Of a DNA stretch of 64,000 nt, positions 1-9,042 are shown piece after piece. Origin of the DNA: Candidatus Bruticola papionis. Lineage in GTDB: Bacteria; Vulcanimicrobiota; Xenobia; Xenobiales; Xenobiaceae. How positions within the stretch are numbered: the stretch's first letter is position 1; every line of letters starts with the position of its first letter. Location of the stretch: assembly GCA_002407045.1 (NCBI GenBank), contig DHKB01000048.1:1-64000 (forward strand), in the 5' to 3' direction. A program made the position numbers and the translations under genes. The notes under the pieces are model-generated. The model was given only the letters and a program-made list of their open reading frames with translations, was not told the origin of the DNA and made no database searches.

Positions 1-245
1 TGCGGCATGGGGTGTTTTGTGTTAAGTGAGTGTTTAGGGGGGGACGGCAAGCGATCATTTTATAAGTAATGCGGCATTGCTTCGCCGCCGCACCGCCTTT
101 TTGTTGCGTGGGATACGTCGTGGGGCGGCCTGGGGAGCGAGCCGAACATAATCTGCGTCGCTAAGCTAAAACAACTACAAGCACAACGGGCAAAGCATAA
201 ACATAAACGCCTCCTACATGTAAATGGCGCTTATTTTGTTGTGTT
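1..245. other. Non-coding left edge
   Basis: No convincing gene is seen here. Positions 70-92 can form a hairpin (TGCGGC paired with GCCGCA) followed at 98-102 by a short T run, so this may be the terminator of a plus-strand gene ending left of the window. The stretch looks richer in G and C than the genes that follow. Confidence 0.3.
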
Positions 246-2096
246 TTACATGCCAAAATGTTTAGCAATAACAGCATTTTCTTGAGGGAATTGACGCGAC
301 AATCGAGCAAATTGCTCACCGTTAAAAGTAACTAATTCGGCCTCCTCTACTACTGTGACAATAGTTTCAAAATGCTGGCTGTCGGCTAAAGTTTCGCTGA
401 AAATATCTCCAGGAGCTAACATAATCACTTTTTCATTGCCTTCTTGAGCGGAAAGACTAGCTTTATCATGTCCCTTCAACTTCATAACCATACGTAAACT
501 ACCGCTTTTTACAATAGCTGCTACATCGTCATTACCTAAACTATCCTTAGGATAGAGGTTTTCTCCAGGACCATAGAGTTTAATTTGCGAACTGTTAGCA
601 CAAGCTTGTACATACTCGGAGGGCAAATTTTGCATAATATCCAATTTGCCCAAAAAATTCTTAATTATTTGGCTAGCTTCCGGCTTGTCCGTATCATCAT
701 GCAAAACCGTAGTTATAGGATAAGGGATATTGATTTTTTCACGATTTAGGTAATACCACATCGATTCACGTACTTTGGAATCGATAGTTAAACCGCGGCT
801 AAAATCTTCGATCCAATAATAAACTTTATAATTCATACTAGAATCAGCAAAATTTACCAGCCAAACTATCGGCTTAGGATCTTTAAGTACATCAGGAACT
901 GCATCAATGGCTTGCAACAAGACACGACGCACCAAAGATGGAGAATGTTCGTAAGCGATGCCTATTTCAAAAGTACGAGCTTGACGAGAAGTAGGCGAAG
1001 AATAATTTTTTACTGTCGATTTGGCTACTATAGAATTGGGCAAAATATTGCATTCTCCGCTAAGCAAACGCAATACCGTAGAGCGCCAGTCTATGCTTTC
1101 GACGGTTCCCGATAAACCAGCTACTTCAATATAATCACCAGTTTTATATGGCTGGGCAAAATCGAGCAAGATACCGGCGACAAAGTTGCCCATACTTTCT
1201 TGTAAAGCCAAACCGACAATAACCGAAATTACCGTCGAGCCAACTAAGAGAGACGATAAATTAATATTGAAAGCTGTCGATAAAACTACCAAAATTAAAA
1301 TAACATACGCAATTAAACGGCTTAAATCTTGAATCAACTTGGAAATTACTATCGACTTTATTTTTGTCAAATAATAATCAAAAAAGAGCAAGAAGAAAGA
1401 CTCAATAAAAACGGTGCATAAATCTATGGCCAGGGCAATATCTAAATATCTAATTAAATCTACAATTTGCTTGAGTTTATTGGGAGCCCAAGTCCAGGCA
1501 TACATGGCTGTAAGTATGCAAATTAAAACATAGCAAGGTGTCTTTATTCGCTCCATAACCGCTTTGAGTATGTCATTTTTGAAATCCATATCCTCAAAGA
1601 CAAAATTATAGACAAATTTTAAGACCATATAGACGGCCACTGTATAGCAAGAAGCTACAAAAAAACCGCCTTCAATAATTTCTTGTTGCAACATATTGCG
1701 ATAAGCCACATTGACCAACAAAAAATAGAGAATGAATCTTAAAACATAAAAAGAGACGTTCCAAATAGTTTTAGGTACTTTTAAGCTAATATTGATGCGC
1801 TCTAAGACACTGAGTAAAACTTCACCGCCCATAGCTACCAGAACTAGCAATAAAGCGGTATAACACTCTTCATATAGTCTCGATAAAGAACTGATACAAT
1901 AGCAAGAATTAAGAGTAGGAACTAAAAAACCGACAATAAGCAAAAACGGACGCCAGCGTTCTTGCAAAGTCTTTATCAATTGAACTTTAGTTTTGTAGCG
2001 ATAACAGAACCAGGTAAAACAATAATAACAAGCCGCAGCTAAAATAATGGAGATACCTACTCCGCGGATGAGTTCTAAATCTAAAGTTCTAATCAT
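246..2096 (-). CDS. MscS-family mechanosensitive channel with C-terminal cyclic-nucleotide-binding-like domain
   Basis: This 616-residue inner-membrane protein has a long hydrophobic N-terminal half with many membrane segments, then a MscS core at about residues 255-440. The core shows the Gly/Ala-rich pore helix ending in VGLALQESMGNFVAG, followed by the beta domain (GDYIEVAGLSGTVESI and ILPNSIV). Residues about 490-610 resemble a cNMP-binding fold (PGENLYPKD, an IVKSGSLRMVM strand and APGDIFSET). In the phosphate-binding cassette the usual R-[TA]-A is replaced by ETI, so cyclic nucleotide binding may be lost or altered. MscS family members release solutes on hypo-osmotic shock; the cNMP-type fusion is a known subfamily architecture. 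The start is ATG preceded by a G-rich SD-like stretch (GGGGG). The gene is monocistronic and lies downstream of the acrB terminator. Confidence 0.93.
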   Translation of the reverse strand: MIRTLDLELIRGVGISIILAAACYYCFTWFCYRYKTKVQLIKTLQERWRPFLLIVGFLVPTLNSCYCISSLSRLYEECYTALLLVLVAMGGEVLLSVLERINISLKVPKTIWNVSFYVLRFILYFLLVNVAYRNMLQQEIIEGGFFVASCYTVAVYMVLKFVYNFVFEDMDFKNDILKAVMERIKTPCYVLICILTAMYAWTWAPNKLKQIVDLIRYLDIALAIDLCTVFIESFFLLFFDYYLTKIKSIVISKLIQDLSRLIAYVILILVVLSTAFNINLSSLLVGSTVISVIVGLALQESMGNFVAGILLDFAQPYKTGDYIEVAGLSGTVESIDWRSTVLRLLSGECNILPNSIVAKSTVKNYSSPTSRQARTFEIGIAYEHSPSLVRRVLLQAIDAVPDVLKDPKPIVWLVNFADSSMNYKVYYWIEDFSRGLTIDSKVRESMWYYLNREKINIPYPITTVLHDDTDKPEASQIIKNFLGKLDIMQNLPSEYVQACANSSQIKLYGPGENLYPKDSLGNDDVAAIVKSGSLRMVMKLKGHDKASLSAQEGNEKVIMLAPGDIFSETLADSQHFETIVTVVEEAELVTFNGEQFARLSRQFPQENAVIAKHFGM

Positions 2097-2170
2097 ACGG
2101 TAAGACCCCCGTTACTTTGTCAGACACGAAAAAGTTCTCGGCAAGTTGCCCAGCGTCCGCTTTTTGCAGA

Positions 2171-2215
2171 AAAAAAATAACTCCCCCTAGAGTAATGCTC
2201 AAGGGGGAGTTATTT
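2171..2215 (-). terminator. Terminator of the efflux operon
   Basis: A perfect 14-bp stem (2175-2188 with 2202-2215) with a 13-nt loop lies just past the acrB-like stop codon. On the minus strand it is followed by a run of T residues (the A run at 2171-2177), making a classical intrinsic terminator. Confidence 0.9.
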
Positions 2216-2236
2216 AATAATTAGCTTAGAATCGCT

Positions 2237-5200
2237 TTAGTCTTTTTTGTCTAAATCGACCTGAGCATGCTGATTATTAGCCTCTTTAGCTGCCGTTTTT
2301 TCACCCTTAGTAGAGTTTTCGGCTTGACCTAAATTGGCTTTTGTAGAAGGAATAGCTGCGTCTTTAGCTTCAGCTTTCACTTCAGTCTGAGCTGGAGTAA
2401 TAGCAGCCTTTTCCTCTGTGGCGGTAGCTTCGTTTTGTATATTGGTGAGCTTACGCTGATCGCCAGTTACCAAGACTATCAAGCCCTGTACAGTTACATA
2501 GAGTACAGGAATAATAAAGATACCTACCAATGTGGCTGCCAACATACCGCACATTACGGAAACACCCAGAGCAGCTCGGCAAGCAGCAGAAGCGCCCTGA
2601 GCTTGAGCCAAAGGCAACACACCTAAGATAAAGGCGAACGAAGTCATCAAAATGGGACGGAAACGGATTCTGGCACCTTCTACAGTAGCTTCAATTAAAT
2701 CCATGCCGCCATCATAGTTCATTTTGGCATACTCTACGATCAAAATGGCATTTTTAGCTGAAAGACCAATTAAGGTCAAAATACCAATTTGAACATAAAT
2801 ATTCATATCCAAGCCCGCTGCATTAACACCAAGCAAAGCGCCCAGAACTACTGTAGGCATAGAAAGCAATACGGCAAAAGGAATGCCCCAGCTTTCATAC
2901 TGAGCAGCCAAGAAGAGGAAGACGAAGACCAAGCCCAAGCCGAGAATAACCATAGTTTGGCCAGAAGCTTGCTTCTCTTGGTAGGCCATACCTGTCCACT
3001 CAAAGCCATATTGGTTTGGCAGCTTGGAAGCCAACTCTTCGATAGTGGCAATACCTTGACCGGAACTAATGCCCGTTTTGGTGCTAGCATTGACTTCCAC
3101 AGTACGGTAGAGGTTATATCTCAAGACAACCTCAGGGCCGGTAGTTTGATTTACAGTAGTAACTGTACTCAAAGGTACCATGCTGCCATTTTGGCTACGC
3201 AAGTAAATCGAGCCGATGTCACTAGGATCGCGTCTGTAAGCCGATTCAGCTTGCATCATTACACGCCAAGTACGGCCGAATTGGTTGAACTGGTTGATAA
3301 AGTAGCCACCCAAGTTAATTTGCATAGCCAAGAAAGCAGACTTGACAGGGATTTGCAAATTCTGCAGCTTGTCTCGGTCTACATCGACTTTCAACATGGG
3401 AATGGCCGGGTTGAACATAGTGTAGGCGGAAGTGAAGATGTCTTGTCTTTGATTGACTTTGGCAATAAAGTCTTTAGCCGCCAAGAACATAGGCATAATC
3501 TCACCGCCGCTGCGGTCTTGGAATTCCATAGTTAAAGCGGAAGACATACCTAAGCCAGGTACAGGCGGAGGGCAGAAAACAACGGTAGAGGCTTCTTTTA
3601 TTTCGGAAGCTTCTTTAGTCATAGCGCCAATTAAACCGCGCAACTGAGTTTCCGGAGTCGTACGCTCGTCCCAGTCTTTCAAAGCACCAATTACGGCACC
3701 AGCGTTGCTGGACATGTTACCTTGCATAATGTTGTAGCCAACCAAACCGATGGTATTTTCGACTGCATCACTATGCTTTTTCATAATTTCGTCAAGTTTA
3801 TTAACTACAGCTTCAGTGCGTTCCAAAGAAGCGCCGGAAGGCAAAGTACAGCTAATAAGTACAATACCTTGGTCTTCCATAGGAATAAAACCGGTAGGAG
3901 TAGTGGTGGCTAAATGGTAAGCGCCATAGTAAACAGCTCCGATAATCAAGAAACTGACAATTAAATTCTTGACTAAGAAACGGACTATAGCCGTGTACAG
4001 GTGGGTAAACCAACCAAACACTATATCGAAAAGCTTGAAGAACCAACCAAATAAGTAATCGATAATGCCCTTTTCTGAGCGAGGACGCAAGAGCAAAGAG
4101 CACAGAGCTGGAGTCATGGTCAGAGCTACCAAAGCCGACAGCAATACGGATACGGCCAAAGTGATAGCAAATTGCTTATACATAACACCGGTCATACCGC
4201 CCATAAAAGCTACAGGTACGAACACAGCGCAAAGTACCAAAGCAATAGCCATAACCGGGCCGGATACTTCGTCCATAGCCTTTTCGGTAGCCTCCATAGG
4301 AGGAAGGCCATGCTCAATGTGTAGTTCGACAGCTTCCACTACTACAATGGCGTCGTCTACTACAATACCGACAGCCAAAACCATACCGAACATAGTCAGC
4401 AAGTTGATGGAGAATCCTAAAGCGGCGAAACCGGCAAACGTACCGACCAAAGAGACAGGGACAGCTAAAATAGGCACCAACGTGGCACGGAAATTGCCCA
4501 AGAAGACAAATACCACGATCAATACCAAAACAATAGCTTCAAAGAGAGTTTGCACCACTTCTTCGATAGATTTTACTACGAAGATAGTAGCGTCATAAGT
4601 TACGGTATAGTTGATACCAGTAGGGAAGCTCTTGGAAAGTTCGGCCAGCTTGGCCTTTACGGATTTGGCCAAGGCTACAGCATTGGCGCTGGGTTGCTGA
4701 TAAATAGCAATAACTACAGAGCTATTACCGTTAAACTGACCTTTTGTAGAGTAAGTATTTGCACCCAATTCCACTCGAGCTACGTCACGGACGCGCAAAT
4801 AAGCGCCATTAGGCTGAGTGCGAATAATAACATTGCCGAATTCTTCCGGCGTAGTTAAACGCCCTTTAACATTGACAGGGTATTGGAATTCTACTCCAGC
4901 TTTTTGTGGCGGATCGCCTATGGAACCAGCCGCCGCCTGAACGTTTTGCGTTTGGATAGCTCCAACTATATCATCTACAGTTACGCCCAATTTGGCCAGT
5001 ACATCGGGTTTAATCCAGATGCGCATGGAGTAGTCGCGCTGACCGACCAAAATCGCCGCCGAACCGACGCCATTTAAACGAGCCAATTGGTCAATAATGT
5101 TGATAACACAATAGTTACTGACGAAAAGATCGTCACGGGATCCGTCGCCGGAATAGAAGTTCAAATAAAGCAATTGTTGAGTAGATTGCTTTTTGACGCT

Positions 5201-5581
5201 TACACCAGACTGAGTGACTTCGGTAGGCAACAAAGGCGTAGCCTTAGAAAGACGGTTTTGCACGTCTACCATAGCCATATCTTGATCACGAGACAAGTCG
5301 AAAGTAACTTGCAAAGTATAGTGGCCGGAGTTGGCGCAAATCGAACGCATGTAAAGCATGCCTTCAGCGCCGTTGATCTGTTGCTCAATACACGAAGCGA
5401 CCGTCTCTTCCAACACTTGAGCGTTGGCGCCAGCATAATCAGCGTCAAGCTGAATAACCGGAGGTGTAATAGCCGGATATTGAGCTACAGGCAAACTGTA
5501 AATACAAACCGCGCCGGATAGCAATATGATTAGCGAAATCACTATGGCCAGAACCGGACGGTGAATAAAGAATTTTGCCAA
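2237..5581 (-). CDS. RND (HAE1-type) multidrug efflux pump, AcrB/MexB family
   Basis: This 1114-residue inner-membrane proton-drug antiporter forms the pump of a tripartite efflux system. The sequence begins MAKFFIHRPVLAIVIS, the typical first helix of HAE1 pumps. It has the two large periplasmic loops, the paired Asp of the proton relay in GIVVDDAIVVVEAVE (about residues 405-412) and the partner Lys in LIGLSAKNAILIVEY. Length is slightly above the usual 1030-1050 because of a charged, Ala/Lys/Glu-rich C-terminal tail of about 70 residues. The start codon is TTG, supported by a TAAGGAG box 8 nt upstream and the homologous N-terminus; no suitable ATG is nearby. The gene lies 14 nt after the adaptor gene and is the last gene of the tolC-acrA-acrB-like operon. 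Substrates cannot be read from the sequence. Confidence 0.97.
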   Translation of the reverse strand: MAKFFIHRPVLAIVISLIILLSGAVCIYSLPVAQYPAITPPVIQLDADYAGANAQVLEETVASCIEQQINGAEGMLYMRSICANSGHYTLQVTFDLSRDQDMAMVDVQNRLSKATPLLPTEVTQSGVSVKKQSTQQLLYLNFYSGDGSRDDLFVSNYCVINIIDQLARLNGVGSAAILVGQRDYSMRIWIKPDVLAKLGVTVDDIVGAIQTQNVQAAAGSIGDPPQKAGVEFQYPVNVKGRLTTPEEFGNVIIRTQPNGAYLRVRDVARVELGANTYSTKGQFNGNSSVVIAIYQQPSANAVALAKSVKAKLAELSKSFPTGINYTVTYDATIFVVKSIEEVVQTLFEAIVLVLIVVFVFLGNFRATLVPILAVPVSLVGTFAGFAALGFSINLLTMFGMVLAVGIVVDDAIVVVEAVELHIEHGLPPMEATEKAMDEVSGPVMAIALVLCAVFVPVAFMGGMTGVMYKQFAITLAVSVLLSALVALTMTPALCSLLLRPRSEKGIIDYLFGWFFKLFDIVFGWFTHLYTAIVRFLVKNLIVSFLIIGAVYYGAYHLATTTPTGFIPMEDQGIVLISCTLPSGASLERTEAVVNKLDEIMKKHSDAVENTIGLVGYNIMQGNMSSNAGAVIGALKDWDERTTPETQLRGLIGAMTKEASEIKEASTVVFCPPPVPGLGMSSALTMEFQDRSGGEIMPMFLAAKDFIAKVNQRQDIFTSAYTMFNPAIPMLKVDVDRDKLQNLQIPVKSAFLAMQINLGGYFINQFNQFGRTWRVMMQAESAYRRDPSDIGSIYLRSQNGSMVPLSTVTTVNQTTGPEVVLRYNLYRTVEVNASTKTGISSGQGIATIEELASKLPNQYGFEWTGMAYQEKQASGQTMVILGLGLVFVFLFLAAQYESWGIPFAVLLSMPTVVLGALLGVNAAGLDMNIYVQIGILTLIGLSAKNAILIVEYAKMNYDGGMDLIEATVEGARIRFRPILMTSFAFILGVLPLAQAQGASAACRAALGVSVMCGMLAATLVGIFIIPVLYVTVQGLIVLVTGDQRKLTNIQNEATATEEKAAITPAQTEVKAEAKDAAIPSTKANLGQAENSTKGEKTAAKEANNQHAQVDLDKKD

Positions 5582-5595
5582 AGTCTTTCTCCTTA

Positions 5596-6975
5596 TTAAC
5601 CTTGAGCAGAAGAGTCAGCCGTGCTATCAGAGACTACTGTAGGCTCACAGGGAGCACCGGCCTGAACTTTAGTAAGTCCGTCAACTACAACCATTTCGCC
5701 TTGCTTTAAGCCAGACTTAACAATAAAATCGGTACCTACGGCATCACCAACCGTAATGTTTCTCGACTCGACAACATTATTAGGGCCGACAACATAGACA
5801 GAATGGTCAGATTGAACGGTAGAAACGGCACGCTGAGGAACGACCAAAACTTTTTCCGAAGCGCGGCTAGTTATGCGCAAGCGGCCAAACTGACCTTCAC
5901 GCAACAATCTTTCCGGATTGGGGAAAGAAACACGGATGCCAATGGTACCGCTTTTGGAATCAAGAGAACGGGACAGCATACTGAATTGGCCACTGTGCTT
6001 ATAAACAGAGCCATCGGACAGAACCAAGTTGAAGTCAACAGCACCAGCCCCGCGGTGTTCCATCATATAGAGGTACTCTTTCTCACTGACGCTGAAATTG
6101 CAATAGATAGGATCGAGTGAAGAAATAGTAACCAACACTTGCTGACTACCGGCTTGACCTACCAAGTTACCAGGGGAGACATCAATTGCGCCGATTACAC
6201 CAGTAATAGGAGAAGTAATGGTGCAATAGCCGATATTCAATTGAGCTTGAGTAACTTGAGCCTGAGCCGCTTCTAAATTGGCTTGAGCTACTTCAATTTT
6301 AGCTTTGGAAGAAAGTTCAGTATTTTTCAAAGTGGCCAAAGCGGCGTCTACTCTAGCTTGAGCCACGTCACGCTGAGCAATCGCGTTATCTAAAGTTTGA
6401 GTAGGAATGACGCCATTTTTGGCCAAGGGCTTGTAGCGATCAACATCTTGCTGAGCTCTGACTAAATCGGCTCGAGAGGAGGCCAAGTCGGCCTTAACGC
6501 GACGTACGTCAACTTGAGCTTTAGCATAAGCCAAATCGGCTTGACATTGTGAAACTTGAGCCTGAGCGCCTTGCAAAGCGGCTACGTAAGGAGCGTCATC
6601 TATACGGAAAAGCACCTGGCCAGCATTTACTCTAGATCCTTCTTTGAAGGAGAAGTTTTGTAAAGTGCCGACTACACGAGCTTTAACATCTACAGTGCTA
6701 GAATATTTAAGCTCAGCCGGCCACTCACGAGTAAACTTTTGCTCAATAGTGCCGATTTTGGCCACATTAACGGCCGGAGCAGGAGTTTGAGCAGCAGCGG
6801 TAGCCGTTTCATTTTTGCCGCTATCTTTAGAACTTGCAGACTGCGTTTGAGAAGAAGTGCCAGAAGTTTGGCCCTCTTGGCCTTTGGAAGTCTCGCCGGA
6901 ACAGCCGGAAACAAACAGACTTAGGCCTAAAACAGCAGCTGTCATGTAAAAAGTAAACCTACGGGAAAAGTTCAT
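5596..6975 (-). CDS. RND efflux periplasmic adaptor lipoprotein, AcrA/MexA family
   Basis: This 459-residue membrane fusion protein bridges the RND pump and the outer-membrane channel. The N-terminus is a lipoprotein signal with lipobox VSGC, giving a lipidated Cys25, followed by a Ser/Thr/Gln/Ala-rich linker. A lipoyl half-motif, a long alpha-helical hairpin rich in Ala, Gln and Val (about residues 130-250), the second lipoyl half (TITSPITGVIGAIDVSPGNL) and the beta-barrel with membrane-proximal domains follow in family order. The chosen ATG at 6975 has AGGAG just upstream; a TTG 11 codons earlier at 7008 is in frame but has no SD and would bury the signal peptide. It sits between tolC-like (36 nt upstream) and acrB-like (14 nt downstream) genes. 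Confidence 0.96.
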   Translation of the reverse strand: MNFSRRFTFYMTAAVLGLSLFVSGCSGETSKGQEGQTSGTSSQTQSASSKDSGKNETATAAAQTPAPAVNVAKIGTIEQKFTREWPAELKYSSTVDVKARVVGTLQNFSFKEGSRVNAGQVLFRIDDAPYVAALQGAQAQVSQCQADLAYAKAQVDVRRVKADLASSRADLVRAQQDVDRYKPLAKNGVIPTQTLDNAIAQRDVAQARVDAALATLKNTELSSKAKIEVAQANLEAAQAQVTQAQLNIGYCTITSPITGVIGAIDVSPGNLVGQAGSQQVLVTISSLDPIYCNFSVSEKEYLYMMEHRGAGAVDFNLVLSDGSVYKHSGQFSMLSRSLDSKSGTIGIRVSFPNPERLLREGQFGRLRITSRASEKVLVVPQRAVSTVQSDHSVYVVGPNNVVESRNITVGDAVGTDFIVKSGLKQGEMVVVDGLTKVQAGAPCEPTVVSDSTADSSAQG

Positions 6976-7011
6976 ATTTATCTCCTGATAAAGACTGATA
7001 ACTTTCAATAG

Positions 7012-8697
7012 TTAAGGCTGTTCTGGGGTTTCCAACAGCTCATCGGTAACTTCCAAACGGCGCTCAGGGAAATCACACCCTACGCTGTGTTCAATAGCAG
7101 AAAAAGCTAAATCGCGATCGTAAGAAGCCACCACATAAGCCACACGGGCGTCATTTAAGCTTCTCAAGCTGTCTTGTACTTCCAAAGAAGTGCCCAAACC
7201 GTTTAAGAAACGTTGGCGAGCCATATCACTATAAACCCAAGCGGCCTCTACACGTTTGCGAGCTGTTTGCAAAACCACCGCAGAGAGATTAAAGTCAATC
7301 CAGGCCTTCTCTACTTCCAAGCGAATGCTGTTGCACAACTGATCGCGCGAAGCTTCCAAGGAACGAATCTGGGAATCGAGCTCGATAAGTTTCTGCTTTT
7401 TTAAGCCTCCATCCCAAATAGACCAATTTACATTTAGACTAAGCTGGTACATGCTGCAAGGATAAGTGCGATAGCCCGGAGAGAAAATATAGTCGGCAGC
7501 CAACATAACCTGAGGCAAATTGCTGCACTTTTCTGCTTCGCGCACTTTTTCAGCTACTTCTATGCTGCGATCCAAACTCAAGATTTCAAAGCGACGGCGC
7601 ATGGCCAATTCTTGAAGGTCGGACAAACGACAAAGCGGATCTACTTCTATAGCCTTAGGTGATTGAAAATACAAAGGCTCAGAGCCAGCTTCACCGGTAA
7701 CACGTTCTTCCAAGTCGCTTAAAAAAGCCGCATTGGCTGTTTTGACGCCACTGTAGCTGCGTTCCAATTGCTCGTGAGCTTCCGTCACTTGCAAATCGGC
7801 TTGAATAACATCGTAAAGGGCCATAATGCCTTGACGATACAAACGCTTAGAGTCGGAAAGGTTCTTCTCACAAACTTGCAAATTCAACTTAGCTACATCG
7901 ACTTGAGCTTCAGCCTTTAAGCAATTGAAAAAGTCCCTCTTAACTGCATAGGCCAAATCGTGCCTAACTGAAGCGGCATCTAAAGCAGCCACGCCTATTT
8001 GTAAGTAGGAAGCGGCAATTTGCTTTTCCACTTGACCGAAAGTAGTAAGCAAAAGTTGCAAAGAAGCGTCCAGTTGGTTGGTTAAAGCTTCCAGCGTGGT
8101 TCTATTGCCGCTGACTTGCCTATTTTGCCAAGTAGTCTTATCACCGACAATAAATTTTAAGTTTTTTTGGGTTTTGTTCTGGCCATACTGGGCATTGGCC
8201 TGAACGATTTTTTCGTCAGCTACTCTGACTTTGGAATTTTGGCGCATAGCTTTACTAAGGCTGCTTTCCAAAGTGTATGAGTCGATAGCGCTATTTATAT
8301 CGAACTTGTCACTTCCAGTAACAGAGCGCTCCATTTGGCGCACAGCTCCGGAGCCGTCGATTATTTGCATTTCTAACAGACTCTTAGGCTCAGAGTTTTC
8401 TATTGTTTGAGAGGATGGGTCAGTTGTTTCTTCCGTATCGTTAAATCTTGAAACATAGCTGCTGGCCGGTGATTTACTCTCTTTAGTATCGCCAACTTTA
8501 GCAGAACTGGAAATTTTATTGGCAGATTTAATGTCTTCAGATGAAGGTGCTTTCACGCTACAACTTGAGCCAGCGGTAGTTGAGTTGCTTTTAACATCTT
8601 GGCCAACAGCACCGCCACCTCCGGTATTAGCTTGAGCTAGACCGCCTAAAAAAAAGGCAAGCGACAGCCCAAGCGCCAGAACTCGCTTATTATTCAT
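7012..8697 (-). CDS. TolC-family outer membrane efflux protein
   Basis: This 561-residue protein starts with a Sec signal peptide (MNNKRVLALGLSLAFFLGGLAQA). An unusually long Ser/Thr/Lys-rich, low-complexity region of roughly 120 residues comes next. From about residue 145 it shows the OEP repeats: long amphipathic helices with Ala/Gln/Leu heptads, and two half-repeats typical of the trimeric alpha-barrel. It is the first gene of the operon and should supply the outer-membrane duct for the AcrAB-like pump. The long linker after the signal is atypical for TolC. Its neighbours make an efflux rather than type I secretion role most likely. No strong SD is seen before the ATG. Confidence 0.95.
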   Translation of the reverse strand: MNNKRVLALGLSLAFFLGGLAQANTGGGGAVGQDVKSNSTTAGSSCSVKAPSSEDIKSANKISSSAKVGDTKESKSPASSYVSRFNDTEETTDPSSQTIENSEPKSLLEMQIIDGSGAVRQMERSVTGSDKFDINSAIDSYTLESSLSKAMRQNSKVRVADEKIVQANAQYGQNKTQKNLKFIVGDKTTWQNRQVSGNRTTLEALTNQLDASLQLLLTTFGQVEKQIAASYLQIGVAALDAASVRHDLAYAVKRDFFNCLKAEAQVDVAKLNLQVCEKNLSDSKRLYRQGIMALYDVIQADLQVTEAHEQLERSYSGVKTANAAFLSDLEERVTGEAGSEPLYFQSPKAIEVDPLCRLSDLQELAMRRRFEILSLDRSIEVAEKVREAEKCSNLPQVMLAADYIFSPGYRTYPCSMYQLSLNVNWSIWDGGLKKQKLIELDSQIRSLEASRDQLCNSIRLEVEKAWIDFNLSAVVLQTARKRVEAAWVYSDMARQRFLNGLGTSLEVQDSLRSLNDARVAYVVASYDRDLAFSAIEHSVGCDFPERRLEVTDELLETPEQP

Positions 8698-9042
8698 CTA
8701 TTTTACCAATTGATAAAGATTTGGCCTTGCCTTTAGTGGAACCTCAAACTTAAGTTGCAAACGTTATGCAATTTTATCGACCTAGGCAAACCGCTTGCAG
8801 CGTTCTCATTAAATGCAAACTTTCCGCCGAAGAGCAACGCTTGCAGCGAGCTTCGCACGGAAGGCACGGGGCCAGAATTCCGCACCTTGAAATATTGTGG
8901 ATACTTAGCAAAGTTTGTACTTGCCTTTGTTGGTTCCTCTTCAACGCTATACCTAAAAATAAAAAAAGCCACTCAGAATTTACTCAAAGCAATTAAGTAA
9001 TGGTACTAAGTGACTTTTTCTTTACTTGGCATACGTCAAGGT
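8698..9042. promoter_or_regulatory. Regulatory and terminator region between efflux operon and DUF4013-like gene
   Basis: This non-coding stretch of 345 bp holds the probable promoter region of the efflux operon (left part, minus strand) and the terminator of the next gene (right part). The 11-mer CGCTTGCAGCG, itself an interrupted palindrome CGCT-N3-AGCG, occurs twice in direct orientation (8792-8802 and 8838-8848). A TTGCA-N7-TGCAA dyad lies at 8755-8771. These are candidate operator sites; no regulator gene is adjacent. No convincing -35/-10 pair was found. Confidence 0.4.
8961..9019 (-). terminator. Terminator of the 9043-9777 gene
   Basis: An 11-bp stem pairs 8963-8973 with 9009-9019; its one imperfect pair becomes a G-U on the minus-strand RNA, which ends in a T run from the A tract at 8961-8967. 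The loop is long (35 nt). Confidence 0.65.

Noticed and set aside
2789..3535. 248-codon plus-strand frame
   Set aside because: Antisense to acrB, no SD, no recognisable domain.
4065..4598. Long plus-strand reading frame within the acrB-like gene
   Set aside because: It is antisense to a well-conserved gene and its composition (runs of Thr, Lys, Ala) is that of a shadow frame.
8733..9000. Overlapping frames on both strands upstream of the efflux operon
   Set aside because: No SD or homology; the region contains terminator and operator-like signals instead.
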